Origin: Streptomyces sp. NBC_01142 | GTDB taxonomy: Bacteria > Actinomycetota > Actinomycetes > Streptomycetales > Streptomycetaceae | Reading direction: 5' to 3' | DNA length: 47,989 nucleotides | Assembly (NCBI RefSeq): GCF_026341125.1 | Contig: NZ_JAPEOR010000009.1 | Coordinates: forward strand, 1 to 47,989 | Shown here: positions 25,401-32,792 of the stretch, one piece after another | How positions within the stretch are numbered: position 1 is the first letter of the stretch | Layout: each line of letters opens with the position of its first letter | Notes under the pieces: generated by a model | Database searches by the model: none | Told to the model about the DNA's origin: nothing | What the model saw: the letters and a program-made list of their open reading frames with translations, nothing else | Program-made: the position numbers and the translations under genes

Positions 25401-27106
25401 GAGGAGGCCAGTGCGCGCTGTCCGGCGTCCATCGGGCCGCGGTTCAGGGCGGCGATGCGGGCGAAGGTGCCCCGCCCCACCGGCGGGATCACGCTTCGGC
25501 GCGCGGCGGCCAGGAGCCGGTTCTCGGCCGCCAGCAGGGAGTGGGTGGTGTAGGTCTGCGACCCGATCGGCCGGTAGAGGGATGTGCCGTCCGCGCGCTG
25601 CAGCTCGGGGTGCGGGGGGTTGATCTCGGGCGGGGTGATGTCCAGGCAGTCGACGTGGGCGAGCACCAGGTCGGTGATCTGCTCGGCCGCCTGGGGCTCG
25701 GCGGTGGCCCCGGCCAGGGTCCGCATCAGGTAGCGGCGCGCCTCGGCCAGGACGTGTCGGCGGCGAAAGGTCGTACGGCGCTCGCAGACCGCCGCCAGGA
25801 CGTCTTCGGCCGCGGCGGCGAGGTCGAGCGCGGCCGGGGCGGGCCTGGCGTGGGCGGCGGCCTGCGCGGTGGCGAGCAGGTTGTCGACGACTTCGCGGTC
25901 GGTGGCCGCGATCGCCCGGCGCCGCCAGTCGGCGAGCAGGTCGTTCAGGGAGCGGGCCTGGCGCTTGGGCGGGCGGGTCTTGACGGTCGCCTGCCACTGC
26001 AGCCGGGTGCGGGCCGGCCGGCCCGGCTGGCGGCCGTGGCGGCGCCGGTAGTCGTCGAACAGGGTGTCCGCCATGGTGCGTACCGCGTGGGAGCGTTGCG
26101 CGAACGCGGCGCGCAGACGCCGGTCGATGCCGACGATTTGCATCACCGGCCGCTGGCCTGGGGTGACCTCGACCTCTTCGGTGGCAAGGCCCAGGCGGGA
26201 GCAGACGAGCTCGAGGGAGCGCTGGTTGAACAGCTCGCTGGCGACCACGACATCGCGCAGCAGGAGGCGGGAGTCCAGGTTGCGCCAGCGGCCGTCCGGC
26301 CCTTTCACGCGCGGGGATATGACCGCGTGCTCGTGCACCATCGGATCGCCCGCACGGGATTCGTAGTGGAGGTAGACGGTGGCGAGCAGGCCGGGCTCGG
26401 CCCGCTGTTGGGCCACGCCGCCCGGGCCGGTGCGGACCGCGAGCGCATGGTTCTCCAGCCAGGTCAGGGCCTCCGAGCGGGCCTGGGCCAGGACCTCGAG
26501 GACGATCCGCCGCACCTCGGGGCCGCCGAGCGCGAACAGCAGCGACAGCTCCTCGGAGGAGAAGGTGAGGTCGTAGCCGGTCAGGGCGCGGCGTTGCGGG
26601 CCGGTCCGCGCGGCCAGGAACCGGCCGAGCTCGGCGCCGTCGGACGGGGCCCGGTGGTACTCGGCCTCGAAGGCGCGCGCCGCACACCGCATCCGCAGGT
26701 TCTTCGTCTCGGCCTTCGTCAGCGGGCGGCACAGCTGCTCACTGACATGTGCGAGGACCTCCTCGATCTCCTTGTCGAGGGGGGATGACTCAGCGAGGCG
26801 CGGTACGGCCGGCCCGAGCTTGGCCGCCTTCATGGCCCGCTTGCGCGAGGCCCCTTCGCTCAGTTCGCGGGCCGCGATCACCTCGGCGTCGGGGTGCATA
26901 CCGAGCCCGAACAGGGCCCGCATCTGCGCGTCGCTCACGATGCCGGACAGCCCCAGAGCGCGGGCGGCCTGCCCGTGCCACACGCCGGGCGGCACCCCCG
27001 GCACGCTGGAGGACACCGTCAGCTCGGTGCCCTGGGCGCCGTCGCCGAGGGCGATGTTGCGCCGGTAGTAGCGCTCCCGCCCCGCGGTGAACGCGTTCGC
27101 TGTCAT
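22427..27106 (-). CDS. traA: MobF-family conjugative relaxase with TraI-like helicase domain
   Basis: A 1559-residue protein. The N-terminal relaxase domain has paired tyrosines (RERYYRRN, residues 13-14), GVWHGQAARALGLSG, and the histidine cluster HYESRAGDPMVHEHAVIS at about 250. The helicase part has a Walker A GPAGAGKTTAMRLV at about 580 and a Walker B-like DVVLIDEAGMAG. A long Arg/Ala-rich tail of several hundred residues follows. MobF proteins nick oriT, stay covalently attached to the 5' end and unwind the transferred strand. The ATG at 27106 is the start matching family N-termini. It makes the element conjugative or mobilisable by single-strand transfer rather than by the double-strand TraB route. 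The gene symbol is a family label. Confidence 0.9.
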   Translation of the reverse strand: MTANAFTAGRERYYRRNIALGDGAQGTELTVSSSVPGVPPGVWHGQAARALGLSGIVSDAQMRALFGLGMHPDAEVIAARELSEGASRKRAMKAAKLGPAVPRLAESSPLDKEIEEVLAHVSEQLCRPLTKAETKNLRMRCAARAFEAEYHRAPSDGAELGRFLAARTGPQRRALTGYDLTFSSEELSLLFALGGPEVRRIVLEVLAQARSEALTWLENHALAVRTGPGGVAQQRAEPGLLATVYLHYESRAGDPMVHEHAVISPRVKGPDGRWRNLDSRLLLRDVVVASELFNQRSLELVCSRLGLATEEVEVTPGQRPVMQIVGIDRRLRAAFAQRSHAVRTMADTLFDDYRRRHGRQPGRPARTRLQWQATVKTRPPKRQARSLNDLLADWRRRAIAATDREVVDNLLATAQAAAHARPAPAALDLAAAAEDVLAAVCERRTTFRRRHVLAEARRYLMRTLAGATAEPQAAEQITDLVLAHVDCLDITPPEINPPHPELQRADGTSLYRPIGSQTYTTHSLLAAENRLLAAARRSVIPPVGRGTFARIAALNRGPMDAGQRALASSFVLSEKLLLAGLGPAGAGKTTAMRLVARAVDAAGGRLIPLAPSSRAAKVLGGDLKARAHTLHSWLHQRGRATEGKTVGKDFHLRPGDVVLIDEAGMAGTLMLDRILADAAAAGAVVRLLGDPHQLAAVEAGGALRLISRAGAAVELDQLHRFRADGEANASLVLRDGEDHRAAFDWYRDKGRIVAGNYDAMCDMVFAAWAKDLAKGLTSLMTAADTATVTALNLRAQAWHIEAGTVDTSRAAALRAGQHAHVGDVIVTRLNRRRMTVRGGRDFVKNGDTWRIQQILPGGDVVVRHTQHRGRIRLPADYMAAQCELGYASTIHRSQGMTVDTSHALASARSNREGVYVQLTRGARTNRLYVAIEDGDRMDDVLASIAARRRAQLSATESITALQQEIAAPGQLSAEFADVAERATTARLTGLLEHALGPDRAAMFMAADAYPALIRALHDAERAGFDLPRLLGSTVPKRGFADADDPSAVLTWRLRERLQDAAEAQQDDRPRPLAALTLTQLHTLTRLAASHRATAREALKAADAAFTHLPTEVTTRAGHTHPAWDQRPLGELTRRELAAQLALVRTQIRRAQTNKTPLSTTARHVIADLTRESQLRRALNWRDTAREDFQRERATSSATSLAAIRRTLSTRRATTAQRQHSARAALARADAVSDKIYAELRWRERLPDHAPHRPNHRGEIPDWVADSRALVHRDTPEHWVTHLAERHRILARSLADRGHTLAAAPPPWAHPLGPPPPTSAPRRRHAWATTAALVELWRTRHAITGAPGLGPRPADPTDAAAWDDLDARVRALTGRRRPVHLPPSDAPASVMIEAALSHLDTPPPTGPLPDHPALRDPFGVAPLSYGALDARLARRALAAVLAGEPLPESWMEEITAPGEDDEDEQRTYTKLLTAIGDYRRRHHRAGPDVMGPRPAGLDGEEWDHLTDAIDLYTHARVERRLEQIRERTAAERAALLPPTSPLRQQPPPEAHRPGHRPPTR

Positions 27107-27552
27107 CCCCACGACGCCAGAAGACCACCGCGTAACAGGTCGGTGCGGGCCATCACCGGCGCGGGGCCCCGAACCTCCCAGGGCCCGAAAAGCAACCTCC
27201 GAACACGTCCCGCAGCAAGGGAAATCGGCCCTCGAGCACGGCGGCGCGTCAAAAGTGCCAGAGGTGTACGGCGACCGACCTGCCACCGACCGCGACCACA
27301 CACCCACACACCACCGGCACCCACCGGCACCCCGGCCCAGGCATCACCCCTCACCAGGACCGGCCCCGCCCCGGGGCCCCTCTCCCCCGCCGGATTCGGA
27401 CGTCGTCCCGTGAGCGGGACCGGGCGCAGCGACGGGCGTGCTACGGCCTGGGACGCGGACGGCTCCAGCGGGTTGGCGGGCGTGTGGGCGGCTGAGACTG
27501 GCGCGAGGTGGCCCGCCACGGGGTGGGCCCGGACGGCCGGGAGGTGGCTGCG
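27107..27552. other. Divergent intergenic region, candidate oriT
   Basis: 446 bp without a supportable gene lie between the relaxase and a divergent gene that may encode an accessory protein. It contains short direct repeats (CCACCGGCACCCACCGGCAC near 27321-27340, ACACACCCACACACCACC just before) and opposed GGTCGGTG and CACCGACC segments. Relaxase-adjacent position is the main argument; I cannot identify a nic site. Confidence 0.3.
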
Positions 27553-28239
27553 GTGGCGGGAATCCGGACCAAGGGCAAGGGGAAGAACAGCGAGATGCTG
27601 GCGCGGCGGCGGGCGGCGCTGGAGCGTGCCGCGGAGCGGATGGCGGAGCAGCGGCGGGCGGCGGAGGAGGCGGAGGCGGAGCGGCTGCGTAAGGAGGCGG
27701 CGTTCGACGAGCTGGTGGCCGACTTCGAGCTGGCGGTGGAGGACGAGACGTCGGTGGCCGCCGAGGTGGAGGAGGAGTTGCGTCGGGTGCGTGAGCGCGG
27801 CCAGGTGCGGATCGACGCGGCGCGGGTGGTGGCGGCGCGGGTGGTGCTGGCGATGGGTGAGGCCGGGGAGACGGTGGCCGGGTGCGGGCGCCGGTTGGGT
27901 GTGGGGGCGGAGCGGATCAAGGAGCTGCGTCGGCTGGGGCGTGAGGATCTGGGCGGGGAGGGCTCGGAGACGATGCGGGAGAGGGTGAAGGCGGACGCCC
28001 CGGAGAAGGCGACGGCGGGCGGGCCGGGCGGGGAGCAGCAGCGGGATGGTGTGCGCGCGCCGGGGCAGGCGGGCGCGGTGTCGCGCGGCGGGGGTGCGGC
28101 GCCGGTCGCCGCTCCCCCGGTGAATGCTCCGGCCGTTCTGGCGACTCCTCCCCGGGTCGTTCCCCCGGTCGCTCCGCCGGCCGGGCCTTCGGGGGCGCCG
28201 GGAGGTGTGGGCGGGGCGCGGCCGGAGTCGTCACGGTGA
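27553..28239 (+). CDS. Coiled-coil protein divergent from the relaxase (possible relaxosome accessory)
   Basis: A 228-residue protein. A long charged coiled coil spans about residues 12-85 (RRRAALERAAERMAEQRRAA). A compact helical region with RVVLAMGEAGETVAGCGRRL and GVGAERIKELRRLG follows and looks like a helix-turn-helix. The last 80 residues are Pro/Gly/Ala-rich. The GTG at 27553 with GGGAGG upstream is preferred; in-frame GTGs at 27508 and 27544 are alternatives. Its position beside a MobF relaxase suggests an oriT-binding accessory protein; that is inference. Confidence 0.5.
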   Translation: MAGIRTKGKGKNSEMLARRRAALERAAERMAEQRRAAEEAEAERLRKEAAFDELVADFELAVEDETSVAAEVEEELRRVRERGQVRIDAARVVAARVVLAMGEAGETVAGCGRRLGVGAERIKELRRLGREDLGGEGSETMRERVKADAPEKATAGGPGGEQQRDGVRAPGQAGAVSRGGGAAPVAAPPVNAPAVLATPPRVVPPVAPPAGPSGAPGGVGGARPESSR

Positions 28240-28311
28240 GGTGGGGTGCGGGCATGGAGCGGCCCCGGCTTCCGCGGGGGCGGTGGCCGGGGCCGGGTCC
28301 GGTGTCGGGGT

Positions 28312-28737
28312 TCAGCTCTGCTGGTTCGACCAGGGGGCGGCGGGGCGCTGGGGCACGGTCGGCTGAGTGGGGGCCTGCTGCTGGGCGGGATAGGCGGCGG
28401 GCTGCTGTTGCCAGGTGGCGGGCGCGGCGGTCTGCTGGGCGGGGGCCTGCTGCTGGGGGACGTGGCCGGTGAAGCGGCCGGAGTCGACGTCCTTGAGGTA
28501 GACGATGACGGGGGCCTGGTCGGCGACGAAGATGCGTTCGTGGATGCCGGGCGGGGTGAGTATCCACACGATGGTGTCGTCGCGGCGCTGGGAGCGGCGG
28601 ATGAGCGACGGCGGGGGGAGGGTGACCTCCTCGGTGATGTCGGTGTCCGGGTTGGTCTCGGGGACCGTGATGTGGTCGACGACGCTGAAGAGACCTTCGT
28701 ACTGGGCGAGTTCGTTGATGGTGGTCTCGTGCTTCAC
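28312..28737 (-). CDS. Array gene A: unknown protein with Gln/Pro-rich tail
   Basis: A 141-residue protein. The first 85 residues look folded (NELAQYEGLFSVVDHITVPE, then TIVWILTPPGIHERIFVAD). The rest is a Gln/Pro/Ala-rich tail (VPQQQAPAQQTAAPATWQQQ). The GTG at 28737 has GGGGGAG upstream. It is the last gene of the minus-strand array before the relaxase region. A poor match to the array promoter (CTAGC block at 28786-28790) lies upstream. Function is unknown. Confidence 0.6.
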   Translation of the reverse strand: MKHETTINELAQYEGLFSVVDHITVPETNPDTDITEEVTLPPPSLIRRSQRRDDTIVWILTPPGIHERIFVADQAPVIVYLKDVDSGRFTGHVPQQQAPAQQTAAPATWQQQPAAYPAQQQAPTQPTVPQRPAAPWSNQQS

Positions 28738-28886
28738 GGCGCTCCCCCCTTCTGGTTGTGGCCTGGCCTGTTGGTTCGTTCGGACGCTAGGCGGCCTGGC
28801 AGGGGCGTGGGGCGGGTGGGGTGCGCGGGTGCCGGGAGGCGGGATACGGGTTGGGGTGGCGGGTGCCTCAGGCGGGAAACGCGGAG

Positions 28887-28924
28887 CGGCCCCGTGCCGG
28901 GACGGGTGTCCGGGCACGGGGCCG
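28887..28924 (-). terminator. Terminator of array gene B
   Basis: A 12-bp stem (CGGCCCCGTGCC pairing with 28913-28924) lies 17 bp past the stop of gene B. Confidence 0.65.
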
Positions 28925-28940
28925 TGGGGGCGGGGTGCTG

Positions 28941-29594
28941 TTACTCGGTGATGTAGGTCAGGTTCATGTAGTGGTCGTCGAAAGCGGCCTTCAGCTTGAA
29001 GCGGGTGGCGCCGTCGGCGGCGGCTTTGCGGAGCATGTCGAGCAAGGTGCTGTTGTCGTCGGCGAGGGGGGTGGTCAGGTCGATGGATTCGCGGAAGTCG
29101 TCACCGCCGAGGACGGAGCGGGCGTCGGTGCCCGGTCCCCAGCCTTCGGCGTGGACGACGGTGGGCAGGCGGCCGTCGTCGTCGCGGGTGTCGGTGGGGT
29201 CCTGGCCGTTGCTCATGAGGTAGGTGCCGTCGTCCTTGACCCACCACAGGCGGGGCGCGGCTTCGGTTTCTTCGTAACCGCGCTTGTGCTCGTCGGCGGC
29301 GGCCGCGTGCTCGGCGGTGGCGAGGACCTTGGCGAGGGGGAAGACGAGGGTGCAGTTCTTCTGCCCATAGGCGGTGTTGGCGATGACGACGTCCAGCAGC
29401 GGGTTGGTGCTGGTGTCGGAGATCGGCGGGATGGTCATGTCGCCGAGGTACTTGCTGAGCCAGTCGGGGCGCTGCTCGGCGGGCAGGGCGAGCAGCTGCC
29501 GGACCTGCTCGGGGTGGTCCATGGGGGCCTCGACGCTGTCGGGGATGGCGGAGACAGCGGGGGTGTTGTCGGCGGTGGGGGCGTGCTTGGTCAT
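28941..29594 (-). CDS. Array gene B: DUF3085-like protein
   Basis: A 217-residue protein. The block VFPLAKVLATAEHAAAADEH, then LWWVKDDGTYLMSNGQ, then HAEGWGPGTDARSVLGGDDF matches my memory of the DUF3085 family of actinobacterial plasmid proteins, function unknown. The ATG at 29594 has AGGGACC upstream. It has its own array promoter (29676-29706) and terminator. The N-terminal 60 residues are extra relative to the conserved block. Confidence 0.65.
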   Translation of the reverse strand: MTKHAPTADNTPAVSAIPDSVEAPMDHPEQVRQLLALPAEQRPDWLSKYLGDMTIPPISDTSTNPLLDVVIANTAYGQKNCTLVFPLAKVLATAEHAAAADEHKRGYEETEAAPRLWWVKDDGTYLMSNGQDPTDTRDDDGRLPTVVHAEGWGPGTDARSVLGGDDFRESIDLTTPLADDNSTLLDMLRKAAADGATRFKLKAAFDDHYMNLTYITE

Positions 29595-29675
29595 GTCGGT
29601 CCCTGGCATGTGTGGGGATGGATGGGTGCGCGGGGCCGCCTGCGGCGTATGCCGGGGACGGGCGCGGCGGGACTG

Positions 29676-29706
29676 ACGGTCGGATGCCGGGGGGTTAGCC
29701 GGGCAA
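29676..29706 (-). promoter_or_regulatory. Array promoter of gene B
   Basis: Minus strand: TTGCCC, 19 bp (with CTAAC), GACCGT; the start codon lies about 80 bp downstream. Confidence 0.6.
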
Positions 29707-29736
29707 GGCGCGCCGCGTGGGGTGCGGGTACGCGGG

Positions 29737-29775
29737 CGGCCCCGGGTCGGGACGGGGTATCCCGGCCCGGGGCCG
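29737..29775 (-). terminator. Terminator of array gene C
   Basis: A 10-bp stem CGGCCCCGGG/CCCGGGGCCG lies 17 bp past the stop of gene C. Confidence 0.6.
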
Positions 29776-29791
29776 TGGGGGGGCAGGCTGG

Positions 29792-30241
29792 TCAGTCGCG
29801 GTGGGCGGCGCGGGTTCCGGCGAGGTCGACCAGGGTGGTGGGCTCGGGGACGGCGGAGAAGCCGGTGGGGTCGACGCTGAGGTGGAGGATCCAGTGGTCG
29901 GGGCCGGTGACCTTGATGACGTCGCCGGTGGAGACGGAGCGGACATCGCGGGGCCAGGTCTGGCCGTTGTCGTCGGGGCCCTGGTCGTTGCCGACGGTGT
30001 AGGCGGCGTCGGCGGCGTCCTCGTGGGTGCGGATGCGCTCGCTGGCGTGGAAGACCAGGTGCAGGGGGCTGTTGTCGGGGCGGGTGGCTTCGGCGAGCGG
30101 GTGGTGGTGCTGGTAGCTGGAGCGGCCGTGGGACACGGTGTTCATGTAGACGGTGGCGGTGTACGCGGCCGGGGCGGTGGCGGTATCGGCGGTGTCGATG
30201 CGGGCGGTGACGGTGTGGGGGCGGGGCGCGGCGGTCGTCAC
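29792..30241 (-). CDS. Array gene C: unknown 149-residue protein
   Basis: No family recognised. It begins with PRPHTVTARIDTA, shared with gene D, then has a folded-looking region YTATVYMNTVSHGRSSYQHH, LHLVFHASERIRTHEDAADA and VIKVTGPDHWILHLSVD. No membrane segment. The GTG at 30241 is placed by GGGAG upstream. The leader and first codons are nearly identical to those of gene D, showing a recent exchange or duplication of the 5' end. A short (about 30 nt) leader follows its array promoter. Confidence 0.6.
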   Translation of the reverse strand: MTTAAPRPHTVTARIDTADTATAPAAYTATVYMNTVSHGRSSYQHHHPLAEATRPDNSPLHLVFHASERIRTHEDAADAAYTVGNDQGPDDNGQTWPRDVRSVSTGDVIKVTGPDHWILHLSVDPTGFSAVPEPTTLVDLAGTRAAHRD

Positions 30242-30280
30242 GGTGGAACTCCCATCGGGCGGTGGTGGTTGATGGGATGG

Positions 30281-30311
30281 AGGGTGGGGCGGCGGGCGGT
30301 TAGGTGGGCAA
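30281..30311 (-). promoter_or_regulatory. Array promoter of gene C
   Basis: Minus strand: TTGCCC, 19 bp (with CTAAC), CACCCT; about 40 bp before the GTG start. Confidence 0.6.
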
Positions 30312-30369
30312 GGCGCGGCCCCGGCCTCCTGGTGCGAGGTGGCCGGGGATGGGTGCGCGGACGGCACGG

Positions 30370-30759
30370 TCAGCGGAGCTGTACGGCGGGGTGGGTGAAG
30401 GGGAGGGGGCAGTACTGGGCTCCGGGGCTGTACTCGGGGAGGACCTCGCGCCGGACGTCGGGGTGGTCGGCCGGGTCGACGATGCTGCGGGCGGTGATGG
30501 AGACCATGAGGCCGCGCAGGTAGACGCTGACGGAGGCGTAGGAGGTGTCGGGGCAGTGGGTGAGGAGGCGTTCACCGGTCTCGGTCACGACGAGCCACCA
30601 CGTCGATGTCGTGGGTCGGTTGCTGGGGATGCGGGCGAGTCGGCGGCGCTCGACCGTCACGACGCGGCCCTCCGGATGGGCGGTGACGGTGCGGGGCGGG
30701 GGCGGGGCGGTGTCGATGCGGGCGGTGACGGTGCGGGGGCGGTGCAGGGTGGTCGTCAC
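30370..30759 (-). CDS. Array gene D: unknown 129-residue protein
   Basis: No family recognised. The N-terminus (MTTTLHRPRTVTARIDTA) repeats that of gene C. The body is different: STWWLVVTETGERLLTHCPD, SVSVYLRGLMVSITARSIVD. The GTG at 30759 follows GGGAG. The body may be a small beta-rich domain. It carries its own promoter 39 bp upstream. Confidence 0.6.
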   Translation of the reverse strand: MTTTLHRPRTVTARIDTAPPPPRTVTAHPEGRVVTVERRRLARIPSNRPTTSTWWLVVTETGERLLTHCPDTSYASVSVYLRGLMVSITARSIVDPADHPDVRREVLPEYSPGAQYCPLPFTHPAVQLR

Positions 30760-30797
30760 GGTGGGGCTCCCATCGGGGCGCGGCTGGTGGTGGGTTC

Positions 30798-30828
30798 ACC
30801 GTGGGGTGGCGGCCGGCTAGAGCGGCAA
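30798..30828 (-). promoter_or_regulatory. Array promoter of gene D
   Basis: Minus strand: TTGCCG, 19 bp (with CTAGC), CACGGT; about 39 bp before the GTG start. Confidence 0.6.
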
Positions 30829-30845
30829 GGCGTAACCGGGTGGGG

Positions 30846-31256
30846 TCAGTTGGTGGTGGTACGGACGAGGGCGCGGATGACCGGTGCCAGGCGCTGCGCC
30901 GTGCCGGTGAAGTAGCGGCCCTTGCTGTCGGGGAGGCGGTGGGTGGTGCCGTGGACGGTGCCGGTCCAGGGCAGGTGCGGGGTGGGGGTGAGCCAGTCGT
31001 AGCGGATGGTGAGGGGGTGGCCGTCGGCGGTGCATTCCATGCGCCAGGCCGCGCACCGGTCGGGGTAGGGGTTGTTGTCGTCGGGGCGGGCGTGCTCGAT
31101 GACGGTGGCGACGTCGGTGACGGTCAGGTGGGCCTGGGTCAGGGCGCGGGCCAGGGTGCGGGTGCGGGCCCGTTCGCGTTCGTGGGCGGGCGGGCTACTG
31201 GGGTTGGTGAAGTCGGGTTCGGGGGTGCGGGTTTCACGGCGGGACTGCTGCACCAT
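30846..31256 (-). CDS. Array gene E: unknown 136-residue protein
   Basis: No family recognised. A basic N-terminus is followed by a helical region (TLARALTQAHLTVTDVATVI), then CAAWRMECTADGHPLTIRYD and WTGTVHGTTHRLPDSKGRYF. The ATG at 31256 has AGGAGCC upstream. I find no array promoter in the 99-bp gap to gene F, only that gene's terminator, so E may depend on read-through. Confidence 0.6.
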   Translation of the reverse strand: MVQQSRRETRTPEPDFTNPSSPPAHERERARTRTLARALTQAHLTVTDVATVIEHARPDDNNPYPDRCAAWRMECTADGHPLTIRYDWLTPTPHLPWTGTVHGTTHRLPDSKGRYFTGTAQRLAPVIRALVRTTTN

Positions 31257-31285
31257 GGTCGGCTCCTGTGGCTGGTGGATGGCGG

Positions 31286-31322
31286 CGGCCCCGCGCCCGG
31301 GGGGTGTCCGGGGGCGGGGCCG
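31286..31322 (-). terminator. Terminator of array gene F
   Basis: A 9-bp stem CGGCCCCGC/GCGGGGCCG with further GC pairing inside, 33 bp past the stop. Confidence 0.5.
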
Positions 31323-31355
31323 TGGGGGGCTGCTGGGGGCGCAGCGCGGGGAGGG

Positions 31356-31934
31356 TTACGGCTGGGTCCGGTACCAGGTGAGGAACTGTTCGGCGTGTGT
31401 CTGGTCGAGGCGCAGTGTCAGGTTGCCGTGGGTGTCCAGGTCCTGGGTGACGCCGTCGGCGCCGTCAGCGGGCGGGTCGGTGGGGCGGGGCCATCGGTCG
31501 GTGAGGGCGAGCAGGGTTGCTGCGGCGGGGCCGGTGGCGGTCAGGATGAGGACGACGGTCAGGGTGTCGTCGTCGACGGTCAGACTGGCCCGGGTGAGGC
31601 TGGTCTGACCGCTGGGGGTGGTGCTGCTCAGCCGGTTGAGGAGCTGACGCAGGTCTGGCACAGCGGCGCTGAAGGCGTCGGCGTTCGCCTGAGCCGTCGC
31701 GGTCCGCTTGTAGAAGGTGTCGATGAGCTGCTGTGCGTGAGCTCGTAGTTCGGGCTCGGTGATCTCCTCCAACGCTTCTACGGTGCGGTCCTTGGTGCCG
31801 GGCGGGGTGAGGGGGGAGAACGTGATCTGACGGTGGACGCCGTCACCGTCGATGAGGGTGAGGATCGTCAGGTTGTGGGCCGTGTGGAGGTGGATCGTCC
31901 ACTGGTCCGGCAGGGGCTTGGGTGCATGAGGCAC
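31356..31934 (-). CDS. Array gene F: unknown 192-residue protein
   Basis: No family recognised. It has a beta-like N-terminal part (WTIHLHTAHNLTILTLIDGD, RQITFSPLTPPG), a helical middle (EELRAHAQQLIDTFYKR-type) and a C-terminal part with TLTVVLILTATGPAAATLLA. The GTG at 31934 has GGAGACC upstream. It is expressed from an array promoter about 150 bp upstream, with the conserved leader hairpin in between. Confidence 0.6.
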   Translation of the reverse strand: MPHAPKPLPDQWTIHLHTAHNLTILTLIDGDGVHRQITFSPLTPPGTKDRTVEALEEITEPELRAHAQQLIDTFYKRTATAQANADAFSAAVPDLRQLLNRLSSTTPSGQTSLTRASLTVDDDTLTVVLILTATGPAAATLLALTDRWPRPTDPPADGADGVTQDLDTHGNLTLRLDQTHAEQFLTWYRTQP

Positions 31935-32051
31935 GAGGGGTCTCCGGGCTCGTGTGCAGGCGGGCAGGGTGCTGTGTCAATTGGGCGTGGCTGGGCGCGG
32001 GGCCGGTTGGGCGTAGCCGGGGGCGGGGTGAGGCGGCCCGGGGGGCGGGTG

Positions 32052-32086
32052 GGTGGTCACCGCTCCCCCGGGCCGGTGTGCTGACC
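32052..32086 (-). repeat. Conserved leader hairpin element (gene F)
   Basis: The copy upstream of F of a roughly 35-bp sequence that, on the minus strand, reads GGTCAGCACACCGGCCCGGG followed by GGAGCGGTGACCACC. CACCG and CGGTG can pair. Closely similar copies lie at about 32615-32649, 33286-33319, 36449-36480, 38608-38638 and 46453-46486, each just downstream of an array promoter. Confidence 0.65.
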
Positions 32087-32114
32087 ATGACCGGGTGTGG
32101 GGCAAGGGCCGCAA
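32084..32114 (-). promoter_or_regulatory. Array promoter of gene F
   Basis: Minus strand: TTGCGG, 19 bp (with CTTGC), CATGGT. Confidence 0.6.
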
Positions 32115-32162
32115 CCGTGACCGGTGTTCACTCCCCCGCGGGGCGGATTGGGTGAGCAGGGC

Positions 32163-32202
32163 GGCCCCGGCGCCCGCGTGGTGGGGCGCGGGGGCCGGGG
32201 CC
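32163..32202 (-). terminator. Terminator of array gene G
   Basis: Long GC hairpin GGCCCCGGC...GCCGGGGCC starting 11 bp past the stop. Confidence 0.6.
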
Positions 32203-32212
32203 GGGGTGAGGG

Positions 32213-32563
32213 TCAGTCGTAGCAGGGGCCCGCGAGGGTGGGGCCGTAGCTGTCGCCGGGCTGGCCGGCTGCCTGGGGGCCGCCTCCGGAGTGGCCGAGG
32301 ACGATGTACTCGCGCACGGGGTAGTAGCCGGTGCAGTCCGGGCGGCAGGGTTCTTCTTCGTGGCCGAGGAAGTTGCCGCCGCACGCGCAGGATTCGGACC
32401 ATTCGGTGACGACCCGGCGGGGGGCGGGCGGCTTCAGCTCGGCGAGGGTGCGCTCGATGCGCTGGCGTATTCCGGAGTACGGCGTCTCGGCGAGGCGGGC
32501 CAGCAGGCTCTGCCGCTTCTGGGCGTAGGTCTGAGGGGGGCCGGACGTGTAGGGGTCGTACAT
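32213..32563 (-). CDS. Array gene G: Cys-containing unknown protein
   Basis: A 116-residue protein. A helical N-terminal half (KRQSLLARLAETPYSGIRQR, TLAELK) is followed by CACGGN and CRPDCTGYYPV, which could bind zinc, and a Gly-rich tail. The ATG at 32563 lies 9 bp after AAGGAG; a GTG at 32569 is possible. Function is unknown. Confidence 0.6.
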   Translation of the reverse strand: MYDPYTSGPPQTYAQKRQSLLARLAETPYSGIRQRIERTLAELKPPAPRRVVTEWSESCACGGNFLGHEEEPCRPDCTGYYPVREYIVLGHSGGGPQAAGQPGDSYGPTLAGPCYD

Positions 32564-32646
32564 GGCCACGGGCTCCTTGCGGGCGGGTGTGGTGAGGCGG
32601 CCCGAGGGGGCAGGGGTGGTCACCGCTCCCCCGGGCCGGTGTCCTG

Positions 32647-32677
32647 ACCATGACCGGGTGCCGGGCAAGGACGGCAA
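32647..32677 (-). promoter_or_regulatory. Array promoter of gene G
   Basis: Minus strand: TTGCCG, 19 bp (with CTTGC), CATGGT. Followed by the conserved leader hairpin. Confidence 0.6.
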
Positions 32678-32737
32678 CCATGCCCGATGCGCGCTCCCCC
32701 GCATGGCGGGGCCGGCGCTCCGCCAGGGGGCGGGTGA

Positions 32738-32779
32738 ACGCAACGGGGCCCACCCCGGGTGGGGTGGGCCCCGTTGCGT
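32738..32779 (-). terminator. Terminator of array gene H
   Basis: A perfect 19-bp stem (32738-32756 pairing with 32761-32779, GGGT loop), the longest hairpin in the window, 13 bp past the stop. Confidence 0.8.
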
Positions 32780-32792
32780 CATGGGCGAGGGC

